Positions 1 through 6,080 of a stretch of 6,305 nt of DNA are shown in pieces (position 1 is the first letter of the stretch; the number at the start of each line of letters is the position of its first letter). Source of the DNA: an uncultured Bacteroidales bacterium (lineage in GTDB: Bacteria; Bacteroidota; Bacteroidia; Bacteroidales; UBA932); the NCBI GenBank assembly GCA_934678915.1, contig CAKUSF010000121.1, positions 1 to 6,305 of the forward strand, in the 5' to 3' direction. The notes beneath the pieces are model-generated. The model searched no databases. It saw only the letters and a list, made by a program, of their open reading frames with translations, and was not told the DNA's origin. Both the position numbers and the translations under genes were made by a program.

Positions 1-37
1 CCGTTCCCTGTGGCTGTGGTTTGCAAACGAGAGCCAT
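1..37 (-). CDS. Possible start of the next gene (5' end only)
   Basis: An ATG at 37 lies five bases after the stop of the 56-aa membrane protein gene and stays open to the window edge, giving MALVCKPQPQGT. The tight spacing and shared strand fit continuation of the same operon. Twelve codons are too few to assign a family or to prove coding. If the operon has a ubiquitin-like substrate gene that is absent from the rest of the window, this is one place it could start, but that is only a positional inference. Confidence 0.3.
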   Translation of the reverse strand, partial: MALVCKPQPQGT

Positions 38-42
38 TCAAC

Positions 43-213
43 CTATCTTCCTATGAGTCCGGTACACATGCTGAACAAAAAACCGATGGCAAAAGCGATA
101 GTCCCGATCTTGCCGCATTTCTTTGCGACTTCTCGGTCGTCTTCCCAAAGCCAGTATCCCCATCCCAAAGCCGGAATCAAGGCTGAAAAAATGTACTTTA
201 AATTCGGTGACAT
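43..213 (-). CDS. Small membrane protein (56 aa, two predicted helices)
   Basis: The frame begins MSPNLKYIFSALIP and ends CTGLIGR. Two hydrophobic stretches, about residues 7-23 (ending GWGYWLW) and 36-54, flank a short charged loop EDDREVAKKCGK. This suggests a helical-hairpin inner-membrane protein with no catalytic motif. It starts 33 bp after the 61-aa tail-anchored protein gene, behind the AT-rich leader typical of Bacteroidota, so it probably belongs to the same transcript as the E1 gene. A longer overlapping frame over the same bases (38-319) is rich in Arg and Ser, lacks membrane character and overlaps the upstream gene, so I prefer this one. I do not recognise the family. Its role could be to anchor or be modified by the conjugation enzymes, which is inference from position. 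Confidence 0.6.
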   Translation of the reverse strand: MSPNLKYIFSALIPALGWGYWLWEDDREVAKKCGKIGTIAFAIGFLFSMCTGLIGR

Positions 214-246
214 AATGTGATTGTTTGATGTTGATTAATATGCTTA

Positions 247-432
247 TCATTGTTGAAGCGCTGTAAGCAGTTGTGCTAGAAAGTTGATTGCGAAGATGGC
301 CACTACAACCCAAATCCAACCATTGCTTTCTTTCTTGCCCTCGCTGGGAGCCTTGGGGCTGTCATCGCGTCTTTCCTGGCTGTTACCTAAATCTTCGAAC
401 TCTCCGGTTTTCTCGTTGTATCGATATGCCAT
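247..432 (-). CDS. Tail-anchored small membrane protein (61 aa)
   Basis: The N-terminal 37 residues are hydrophilic and charged (MAYRYNEKTGEFEDLGNS, then ERRDDSPKAPSEGKKES). They are followed by one strong hydrophobic helix at about residues 39-57 (GWIWVVVAIFAINFLAQLL) and a four-residue tail, a layout expected of a C-terminally anchored protein with a cytosolic N-terminus. The start lies six bases after the E1 stop, so the two are almost certainly cotranscribed and possibly translationally coupled. The opening motif N-x-K-TG-E-FE resembles N-x-E-TG-D-FE at residues 29-36 of the E1-like protein upstream. Small Bacteroidota membrane proteins often start with a similar Tyr-Asn-x-x-Thr-Gly-x-Phe-Glu element. 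No enzyme motif is visible. A docking or membrane-tethering role for the E1 is inference. Confidence 0.75.
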   Translation of the reverse strand: MAYRYNEKTGEFEDLGNSQERRDDSPKAPSEGKKESNGWIWVVVAIFAINFLAQLLTALQQ

Positions 433-438
433 AAATCA

Positions 439-1857
439 TTAGAGTTCAGGTTCAATGCCTTCCAGACCTTCGATCATTCCTTCTCCGGATTCAAGATTAA
501 TTCTGTCCCCGCATAACGGACAGTCCGGATTTCTCTCAACTCGCACTCCGTACCATTTGAGGATTGTCGGCCCCTGACCTGCTTCAGAGAATGGTTTCCA
601 GTTCGCATAATGCCTATCCCGGTGATTAGCCCAAATGTAGTAGTCGTAGGTAAGCTCCTCCTCAAGTGAGGATATTCCCGAATCTTTCCCTTTTGAAAGT
701 TCCACGAGAACCAGTTTCACCATAAGATTGCATATCGGGAGAATGTCGGAAGACAATCCTACTTGAACCATTGCCTCAGCATCCTCCTGAGAGACGTAAG
801 CCGGGATCCTTCCTTCACGCCTCGCTGCTTGCAGATCGCTTATCTCCTCTTCGTTGGAGAAACCTTTCCCGATCAAGCAACTGTAGCACGGACCTCCGGG
901 ACGGTAACGGAAGACGTCTCCTCCTTCCGCGCGGGTGATGGCACGGCCGAATATTCCAACCTTGCCTTCATCTTTCAGAACTTTTGACAGGGCGAACCTG
1001 CTTCTGTTGTTGTCGGTAGCGCACACCACGATATCCGCTTTGCGGACTTCTTCGCTTAATAACGCTATCTCATCATTCAAGTCAACAGGATATTTATCGA
1101 CTGCCGCATACGGATTCTTACCCTTGACGGCATCCTCGACCACATCTGTTTTCAACCGCCCGATATCATTGACTGTGGCGATATGCCTTGCAAGGTTATG
1201 AAGCTCGACCCTGTCGAAATCCATTAGAGCGAAGCTCCCGACTCCGGCCTTTGCCAATTCCACCGCAATCTGGCTGCCGAAACTTCCAAGTCCCACAATA
1301 AGAACCCTTTTCTCTTTCAGGATGTCAACCTCAAGGATCCCTTTGTTCCTTGAATATAATTCCTCACGAGACGGAATAAGTCCGTGAGGAATTTGTCCTA
1401 ATATTCCGTCCTCTTGTCTTTGGAATACGTAGGGTTTGCTATCGAATAATATTACCAAATATTTGGAATTTTCCGGAAGTATCTCGCCTTTCTTTACGAA
1501 AAAAGCCTTGCACTCTTTTCCGAACGAATGCCTCAGAGGTGTGGCCCTGATATGAACAACGTTCTCTCCTTCCCATTCATAGGCCCTGCCCTCCACAACA
1601 GACTGCCCGTCCTTCAATGCTTCGATCTCCTGTGCATCCAGAATGGCTCTGACGGAAGGGGAGTCCGCTGCCATTTCAGCAGCGAACCCTCCCTCTGTCA
1701 TTTCGGTCACAATCTCGCCCGAACCATGTGAGGCTCCACGTGGACAGGCTTCGAAATCACCTGTTTCCGGATTGAATACCAACTCTTTGATAGAGCCACC
1801 GTAATTGATGTCGCGGACATCTGCCGCAAGATCACTAAGTCCTTGTTTAGAAATCAT
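439..1857 (-). CDS. E1-like ubiquitin/ThiF-MoeB superfamily adenylyltransferase
   Basis: This 472-aa protein has a unique N-terminal part (about 1-180) and a ThiF/MoeB/E1 adenylation domain (about 181-450). Visible signatures are the Rossmann loop VLIVGLGSFGSQ (185-196), the acidic strand and arginine region MDFDRVELHNLARH (212-225), IGRLKTD (232-238), the ATDNNRSR segment (280-287), and two zinc-ligand pairs, Cys324-x2-Cys327 and Cys446-x2-Cys449. Such enzymes use ATP to adenylate the C-terminal glycine of a ubiquitin-like protein. The pairs are 122 residues apart against roughly 70 in ThiF/MoeB, so the region between is enlarged. Around residues 360-368, where MoeB/ThiF carry the catalytic cysteine, I see AMVQVGL and no Cys; Cys376 sits in the following helix. 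The gene lies 25 bp after the E2-like gene and 6 bp before a membrane protein gene. The 180-residue N-terminus resembles no domain I can name. Superfamily membership is certain; the substrate is unknown. Confidence 0.93.
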   Translation of the reverse strand: MISKQGLSDLAADVRDINYGGSIKELVFNPETGDFEACPRGASHGSGEIVTEMTEGGFAAEMAADSPSVRAILDAQEIEALKDGQSVVEGRAYEWEGENVVHIRATPLRHSFGKECKAFFVKKGEILPENSKYLVILFDSKPYVFQRQEDGILGQIPHGLIPSREELYSRNKGILEVDILKEKRVLIVGLGSFGSQIAVELAKAGVGSFALMDFDRVELHNLARHIATVNDIGRLKTDVVEDAVKGKNPYAAVDKYPVDLNDEIALLSEEVRKADIVVCATDNNRSRFALSKVLKDEGKVGIFGRAITRAEGGDVFRYRPGGPCYSCLIGKGFSNEEEISDLQAARREGRIPAYVSQEDAEAMVQVGLSSDILPICNLMVKLVLVELSKGKDSGISSLEEELTYDYYIWANHRDRHYANWKPFSEAGQGPTILKWYGVRVERNPDCPLCGDRINLESGEGMIEGLEGIEPEL

Positions 1858-1882
1858 ATTATATGTCGGTTTGAATTGTTTC

Positions 1883-2314
1883 TTATTGCTGATGGTTAAG
1901 ATAGAACTCTATCGGCATTCCTGTCGCGAGGTGCTGCTCGTACATATTCAGCCACAGGCAGCATTTCACGTACACCTTGAAAAGGGAAACGTAAGGTGTC
2001 CAGGCGTTCTGTCCGTAGTGGCATATTCTTGTCCACCCATTTTCACTGCATAGGGTGTGCATCGAGCCGCTTGCTCCACTCATGTCATTGCCAGATTTGT
2101 CCTTGAGCATCTTGGTGACGAACACTTTGGGCGAACTTTCCGGAAACCCTCTCAAGTCAAAGTGCAGTGTGTAGATGTGTCCGTTGTTTGTCCGTGCCGC
2201 TATCCTCAGGTATGGAGATGATGTGCCTATGTCAAGAAAGCGGTAGGCGCTTGACGGGACTTTCGAAGCCAGCACTCGCTTTTCTGCCAAATATCTTTCG
2301 TTGTTCATATTCAT
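1883..2314 (-). CDS. E2-like (UBC-fold) conjugating enzyme
   Basis: The 143-aa product matches the prokaryotic E2 pattern in the right order: a central beta-sheet with FDLRGFPESSPKVFV (52-66), a His-containing turn MHTL (85-88), the candidate catalytic Cys98 in TRICHYG, a downstream Trp-x-Pro (WTP, 105-107), and a C-terminal helix ending WLNMYEQHLATG (121-132). That last motif closely follows the WL-x2-YE-x3-TG signature of E2 domains in bacterial systems such as CBASS Cap2. The protein should receive an activated C-terminus from the E1 as a thioester on Cys98 and pass it to a target amine. Its ATG overlaps the JAB stop codon as ATGA, indicating translational coupling, and the E1 gene follows after 25 bp. 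A second in-frame ATG two codons later could also serve. Cys89, Cys118 and Cys119 are other cysteines but fit the catalytic position less well. Confidence 0.85.
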   Translation of the reverse strand: MNMNNERYLAEKRVLASKVPSSAYRFLDIGTSSPYLRIAARTNNGHIYTLHFDLRGFPESSPKVFVTKMLKDKSGNDMSGASGSMHTLCSENGWTRICHYGQNAWTPYVSLFKVYVKCCLWLNMYEQHLATGMPIEFYLNHQQ

Positions 2315-3006
2315 TGATATTGATTGAGTATTGGATCTTTATGATGTGCTCGTGGTGTCTGTGGCTGGCAGATAAGTCTGCCCAGCTCATTGTCAATGAC
2401 TTGCCTGAGCGGACTGTCTGCCATCACGTAGTCCCACGCTATCCTTCGGCATTCAGAGGAGTCGCAGAGAAAGGCATTCAGTGAGGACGAGAAGTTGTCG
2501 CAGTTCCCGATGCAGAGGAGAAACTCCCCAAGGTCGCGCCGTTTGATCACACTCGTCATATTGTCCGAGTCGTGTCCGCTAGGTCTCGCCAGCCCGAGCT
2601 GATGATGCGAGTGCCACTCCCCGATGTGGTGCAGCCCATAGCGATTCCGAAGAATATTCCCGACTTTCACCAGATAGTCAACATCCTGATTGAAGAATGT
2701 AACCTGATGATTCGCCCGAGTCCCCGGCCCGATGGCGTAGAGGATCACCGGTGTCCCGTCCTCAGTCCAATAACCAAACAACTGCCCTCCGGTCTCAATG
2801 TTCTTCCGGTCAAGGATGCATCTTGAGATGAAGTCCATCTCTCCTTTGAATATCATCGCTTTGCGTGTAGCAGTGGTGGATTTTGATCTAGCTTCTCTGG
2901 CAAGGATGGCCTCCTTGTTCGCCTTGATGTACATTCTTGCCACGTCAGCCCAGATCGAATGAATCCGCCTGAGGCGCTTCTCGTTGATTTTATGATTCTG
3001 ATGCAT
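2311..3006 (-). CDS. JAB/JAMM (Mov34/MPN) metalloprotease, DUB-like
   Basis: The 231-aa protein carries the zinc-peptidase signature of JAB/MPN+ enzymes: an upstream Glu71 in ETGGQLFG, then GEWHSHH (129-135) with His132 and His134, then PSGHD (142-146) with Ser143 and Asp146. These are the expected metal ligands and catalytic acid, so the site looks active. Known relatives cleave isopeptide or peptide bonds after a ubiquitin-like C-terminus, either maturing the modifier or removing it (Cap3 in CBASS, BilC in Bil). The stretch between the second His and the Ser is eight residues against the usual seven. Residues 1-50 are a basic, helical extension outside the catalytic fold. The stop overlaps the E2 start by four bases; the small 57-aa gene lies 67 bp upstream. 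No signal peptide is seen, so it should act in the cytosol. Confidence 0.93.
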   Translation of the reverse strand: MHQNHKINEKRLRRIHSIWADVARMYIKANKEAILAREARSKSTTATRKAMIFKGEMDFISRCILDRKNIETGGQLFGYWTEDGTPVILYAIGPGTRANHQVTFFNQDVDYLVKVGNILRNRYGLHHIGEWHSHHQLGLARPSGHDSDNMTSVIKRRDLGEFLLCIGNCDNFSSSLNAFLCDSSECRRIAWDYVMADSPLRQVIDNELGRLICQPQTPRAHHKDPILNQYQ

Positions 3007-3073
3007 ACCTTATTATTTTTGTAGCTTGCACTTGTTAATGCCGATTTCTGTGGGAAGTAACCGGTCATATTCT

Positions 3074-3247
3074 CTATTTTTTGAATATTTTGGTCACTGC
3101 CTTGATGATTTCCCTCCCGATCTTCCTCTCCACTCCCGACTTGGTCAATGGCACTCCTGTTTTCTTGGCTATGCTTCTCTTCAACACGTCCACTCGAATC
3201 GCCCTTCTTGGCGAAAATGACGTTCCCTGTAATCCGAATATCTTCAT
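3074..3247 (-). CDS. Small basic protein of unknown function (57 aa)
   Basis: The frame starts MKIFGLQGTSFSPRRAIR at 3247 behind an AT-rich leader and ends with TKIFKK and TAG at 3074. It is strongly basic, with repeated Lys/Arg clusters (RRAIR, LKRSIAKKTG, VERKIGREIIK), and has no hydrophobic segment, which would suit nucleic-acid or membrane-surface binding. It is the only open frame here with the compact, amphipathic look of a real small protein. A competing frame over the same bases (methionines at 3302 and 3272) continues into the JAB gene and is likely a shadow, although it has a GGAGGA about 11 bases before the ATG at 3272. The gene precedes JAB-E2-E1 on the same strand. Its C-terminus lacks the Gly-Gly of a typical ubiquitin-like modifier, and 57 residues is short for a beta-grasp fold. 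I do not know the family. Confidence 0.5.
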   Translation of the reverse strand: MKIFGLQGTSFSPRRAIRVDVLKRSIAKKTGVPLTKSGVERKIGREIIKAVTKIFKK

Positions 3248-3398
3248 AATTTAGTTCGTATTTGCCAACCATGTTCTCCATCCTCCGAATTCCACATTCC
3301 ATGGCCGATCCAACATCAGATGTGAATCGGCAATGAAATCTATGTAACCTCGAATGAAACCGTGGACGGCTGGTGAATTAATATCCTATACTCATCAG
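3248..3398. other. Intergenic stretch between the glycine-zipper gene and the JAB-E2-E1 operon
   Basis: No convincing gene is seen in these 151 bases. They hold a hairpin (3304-3331) and, on the minus strand, TAGATTTC (3350-3343), a one-mismatch version of the Bacteroides -7 element without a convincing -33 partner. The JAB-E2-E1 operon may therefore have its own weak promoter here or be read through from the upstream gene. Confidence 0.4.
3304..3331 (-). terminator. Interrupted hairpin, possible weak terminator
   Basis: Arms GCCGAT (3304-3309) and ATCGGC (3326-3331) pair perfectly, and inside them ACAT and ATGT form a second short stem around a three-base loop. It lies about 70 bases after the stop of the glycine-zipper gene and upstream of the 57-aa gene. 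No T-tract follows on the minus strand, so it may attenuate, process or stabilise the transcript instead of terminating it. Confidence 0.35.
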
Positions 3399-4760
3399 CT
3401 AGTTCTTCTTGTGATGGAAGAGTCTGCCAACTCCAGCCGAAGCTCCCATGCCTCCAGCGAGACCTCCGATAAAGCCTCCGACTGCCGTGCCTATGCCTGG
3501 ACAGATGCATGATCCGATGGCGGCTCCTGCCCAGGCACCTCCGGTACCTCCTATTGCACCTGCTCCATTACATGCTGTGCGCTTACCGAATTCCTTGCCG
3601 GATATCTTTCCTGTGCAAAGTCTTACGGTGTCAGGAATGACACTGACGACGAATGCGGTTGTGGCAGTGACAACATTGGTTGAAGCCGTACGTGAGAGCA
3701 CATTACGTGCGGCAGCACCTGTCAATGCGCGTTTGCCGACACCTTCCGCTGTCTTCTCTACCACCTTCCGCCCAACACCAGTGCGCATGGCAGCGTCAAG
3801 AACTTTGTTGGCTCCTTTTTCAAGGACCGCAGTCGTGGCTCGTCCAGCACTCGTTCTGAGAAACTGCTGTGTGGCAACGCCGGTGACCATCGTTTTTGCA
3901 GCCGTCTTTCCCGCTTGGATTCCGGAATCCTTAACCGCCTCACCTGCAGTGGCTCCATGTCTTTTTGCCGAAATGAACGTCATCGCTGCTGAGATGGCTC
4001 CCGCTGTCGCAGATGCACCAGCCTGATTGCGGATGTCGAACTTTATCGATTCCCAGTTGCCAGCCTTGGTAATCTTGACAGCCTGTTCGTAGGTGTAATG
4101 TCCTTTGCGGACAAGGTTCTTAGCCTGAGCAGGATCAGTGACACCTTCAACTTTGCCGTCTCTGATCTTCTCCTCCATCATCTTGACAGCATCGTTGTAC
4201 TGATCCTTCGGCACCTCCAGTTGCTGATCTGGATAACGGTATTGGCCGGTTGTCTTGTCAAACGCGCTGTTGATGGTCGCTCTTGCACTCTGGCAGTACT
4301 TTGTCTGGACTTTTACACCGTCAACGATGCGGTCAGGTCCGTCAGGAGTGTTATCCCAACCGGTCTTGACCACTTTGTGTCCATGACGACGGTCAGCGAG
4401 TGCGTTGGCATCCTCAGCGGCATAGCCATGGCCGGTAGAGCGTTCACCGCAACGGTACTGCCTCCATTGAGTGGATTCAGTTGCCTTGCTGGAAAGGATC
4501 GAGGCCGTTCCTATGAGACCGCTGTCACTGTAATACCTGCGCACACCGAGATGCCAGCCACCGCATGACTTGCAGTAGTATGGGGACAGTCGCCTGTCTG
4601 ACGGACGAGAGGAGTTCTCCAGTCGAGCCTGTGCCTCGGCTTCTGACTTTGAGTGGAAGAGAGTCTTGGCCTTTTGCTGGCGATCACAATAAGTGACATC
4701 GCGACGAGAGACGAGCTTGACGTTAGATTTTGTTGTGTTTGTGTTGAAAGTATCATTCAT
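3399..4760 (-). CDS. Cys-rich/nuclease-like protein with a glycine-zipper C-terminus, candidate effector
   Basis: The 453-aa protein has three visible parts. Residues 20-72 form a Zn-ribbon-like segment with YYCKSCGGWHLG (61-72; Cys63, Cys66, His70) and an upstream Cys25. Residues 105-245 form a conserved-looking domain opening GHGYAAEDANALAD and containing GPDRIVDGVKVQTKY (141-155); the spacing of Asp143 and Gln152-x-Lys154 resembles a PD-(D/E)xK nuclease core with Q in place of D/E, and RYPDQQLEVPKDQY (175-188) follows. Residues 247-453 are Ala/Gly-rich, ending in a dense run of small residues with repeated GxxxG (399-445), as in glycine-zipper membrane segments. It has its own promoter and leader and sits between the WYL regulator and the JAB-E2-E1 genes. 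A membrane-acting or DNA-acting effector is inference. The family name is unknown to me. Confidence 0.85.
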   Translation of the reverse strand: MNDTFNTNTTKSNVKLVSRRDVTYCDRQQKAKTLFHSKSEAEAQARLENSSRPSDRRLSPYYCKSCGGWHLGVRRYYSDSGLIGTASILSSKATESTQWRQYRCGERSTGHGYAAEDANALADRRHGHKVVKTGWDNTPDGPDRIVDGVKVQTKYCQSARATINSAFDKTTGQYRYPDQQLEVPKDQYNDAVKMMEEKIRDGKVEGVTDPAQAKNLVRKGHYTYEQAVKITKAGNWESIKFDIRNQAGASATAGAISAAMTFISAKRHGATAGEAVKDSGIQAGKTAAKTMVTGVATQQFLRTSAGRATTAVLEKGANKVLDAAMRTGVGRKVVEKTAEGVGKRALTGAAARNVLSRTASTNVVTATTAFVVSVIPDTVRLCTGKISGKEFGKRTACNGAGAIGGTGGAWAGAAIGSCICPGIGTAVGGFIGGLAGGMGASAGVGRLFHHKKN

Positions 4761-4794
4761 AGTTAATAAGTTTTTAAGTTAAACGTTATTCACT

Positions 4795-4810
4795 GGTTCG
4801 GGGGTTCGGG
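4795..4810. repeat. Tandem 8-bp repeat in the leader of the glycine-zipper gene
   Basis: GGTTCGGG occurs twice back to back (4795-4802 and 4803-4810). It lies downstream of the predicted transcription start and about 35 bases before the ATG, so it is probably transcribed. It could be an operator or RNA-structure element. TTCGG and CCGAA nearby can form a short stem with one copy. Confidence 0.6.
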
Positions 4811-4833
4811 ATTCTGACTCCGAAACAGCGATG

Positions 4834-4865
4834 CAAAGGTAGAACTAAAATCCAATTCTGCAATA
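4834..4865 (-). promoter_or_regulatory. Bacteroides-type promoter for the glycine-zipper gene
   Basis: On the minus strand TACCTTTG (4841-4834) is a perfect match to the Bacteroidota -7 consensus TAnnTTTG. A TATTGC (4865-4860), with 18 bases between it and the -7 element, serves as the -33 element. Transcription should start near 4827, leaving a leader of about 65 bases before the ATG at 4760. This indicates that the glycine-zipper gene can be expressed independently of the WYL gene upstream. Confidence 0.75.
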
Positions 4866-4880
4866 GGATTTCATCTTAAC

Positions 4881-4906
4881 ATTGGTTCAGAAGGCAAAGA
4901 ACCAAT
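4881..4906 (-). terminator. Hairpin after the WYL gene, possible terminator
   Basis: ATTGGTTC (4881-4888) and GAACCAAT (4899-4906) are perfect eight-base complements around a ten-base loop, starting nine bases beyond the WYL stop codon. There is no clear T-tract on the minus strand, so termination may be partial. Its place between the WYL stop and the next promoter supports a transcript-end role. Confidence 0.5.
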
Positions 4907-4915
4907 CTATTACTC

Positions 4916-6010
4916 CTATTTGGCATACATGGAGGACAATTTGGTTACAGCCTTGGCCACTTGATGGCGCACATCATGCGGGGACACAACCTCTATGTTG
5001 GCACCGAGAGATATGATCTTGCTCACGAATTCCAATGTAGGCTCAACATGAATTTTGATCAAGCCATATTCGCCATCCTCGTGAAGGCCATAGGGGACCA
5101 GCTCTTCCTGGCTATGATGGAATGGTTTTGTTGACACCAGTCCATGGTAGTATGCTGTGTGTGTTCTTATGACGATGTCAAAGGCTTTGCGATCCTTCGT
5201 GTGCGTAATGCCTATGATATTACTAAAGTATTCACGGAAATATCCTGCCGGAGCTTGCAAGTATTCGATATTTTCGACAGTCGTTATCCCGGAACATATT
5301 CTGTCAATAGGATAGAATGTCACATCATGGGATTCGTTTGCGAGTTGACCTAGAACGTACCATCTTCCATTATACTCTTTCAAGAATTGTGGGTGCAGTA
5401 CAACGCAGACTGAATCTTTGCCGTACGGTTTGTAGTTGAATTTGACTACAGCATGATCGGAAATCGCTTTATACAAAACAGGAAGCAAATGGATATTCAG
5501 AAGCTTCAAATCATGGGCTGATCCTACTATTATTTTTCCAGCTTCTGCGTCACGCCTGGTTTCAAGAAGAAGATTAGTATCTTCGAAGAAAGCCGAGAAC
5601 CATCCAGATGGCAAAAGACCAACCGTTCCTTTGCAGAACCTCACATAATCCTCGACAGTCTGTTGGCGGTAGCATTTTCGGTCTTCAGCAAGAGGGTCGT
5701 CAGTTTCTCCTACGTACGTGAATGTTTTTCCCTTGCTTTTCCCGTTATCCACTATAGAGCCAGGAAAACGTGACTTAAGCTCCTTGCAAACAATCGACAC
5801 CGCCTTTTTCAAAGGACTGTACAGTTTCCCGTCCCCGTAAGAACTGATCTTGTGATTCTTGAAATATCCGTTCGGAACATTTGGGTCTGCGCGATAAATA
5901 ATGTCAACATAACTGACTGGCTGCCTTGTTATTAACAGCGCATAAAAATTGTCAATGAACATTACTACATTGCTGCTGCGTGATTCTTTTATAAGAAATA
6001 TATTTGCCAT
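4916..6010 (-). CDS. WYL-domain transcriptional regulator
   Basis: The 364-aa product shows the WYL signature GRWYVLGQ (215-222; Trp217, Tyr218, Leu220) preceded by a strand VVLHPQFLKEY and followed by TFYPIDRI (231-238), the usual order in WYL domains, which sense nucleic-acid or nucleotide ligands. The C-terminal end ANIEVVSPHDVRHQVAK (337-353) matches the WYL-associated WCX module. The first 100 or so residues (VSYVDIIYRAD, LYSPLKKAVSIVCKEL) probably hold a divergent winged helix-turn-helix for DNA binding. WYL proteins such as BrxR and CapW repress phage-defence operons by binding inverted repeats near their own promoters. Here the gene lies upstream of the candidate effector and a perfect inverted repeat lies about 70 bases before its start, which suits autoregulation. 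Met17 is an alternative start. The domain call is strong; the target is inferred. Confidence 0.9.
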   Translation of the reverse strand: MANIFLIKESRSSNVVMFIDNFYALLITRQPVSYVDIIYRADPNVPNGYFKNHKISSYGDGKLYSPLKKAVSIVCKELKSRFPGSIVDNGKSKGKTFTYVGETDDPLAEDRKCYRQQTVEDYVRFCKGTVGLLPSGWFSAFFEDTNLLLETRRDAEAGKIIVGSAHDLKLLNIHLLPVLYKAISDHAVVKFNYKPYGKDSVCVVLHPQFLKEYNGRWYVLGQLANESHDVTFYPIDRICSGITTVENIEYLQAPAGYFREYFSNIIGITHTKDRKAFDIVIRTHTAYYHGLVSTKPFHHSQEELVPYGLHEDGEYGLIKIHVEPTLEFVSKIISLGANIEVVSPHDVRHQVAKAVTKLSSMYAK

Positions 6011-6080
6011 AGACGTAGAATCTGTTTTTAGAAGAGGTGTAGAACGTGAGACTTGTTTGTTAAATCAGCAGTTGTTTTTA

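Noticed and set aside
38..319. 93-codon minus-strand frame near the left edge
   Set aside because: It overlaps the start of the 61-aa gene's 3' half and covers the better 56-aa membrane protein frame; its own translation is Arg/Ser-rich without domain character.
474..665. 63-codon minus-strand frame inside the E1 gene, and similar plus-strand frames at 763-987, 935-1201 and 1528-1731
   Set aside because: All lie within the E1 coding region, whose domain motifs are unambiguous.
2853..3302. 149-codon minus-strand frame overlapping the 57-aa gene and the JAB start
   Set aside because: Half of it lies inside the clearly coding JAB gene in another frame, and its sequence is polar and low in structure. 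Its start at 3272 has a GGAGGA upstream, so the first 30 residues remain a minor doubt.
3448..4026. 192-codon plus-strand open frame rich in Pro and Ala
   Set aside because: It is the exact antisense of the Ala/Gly-rich part of the 453-aa protein; GC-rich Ala/Gly codons read backwards give Pro/Ala runs. It has no motif and no leader of its own.
4098..4756. Plus-strand 156-codon and minus-strand 81-codon frames over the N-terminal part of the glycine-zipper gene
   Set aside because: They are out-of-frame readings of a gene with its own promoter and a CxxC motif in the chosen frame; no independent support.
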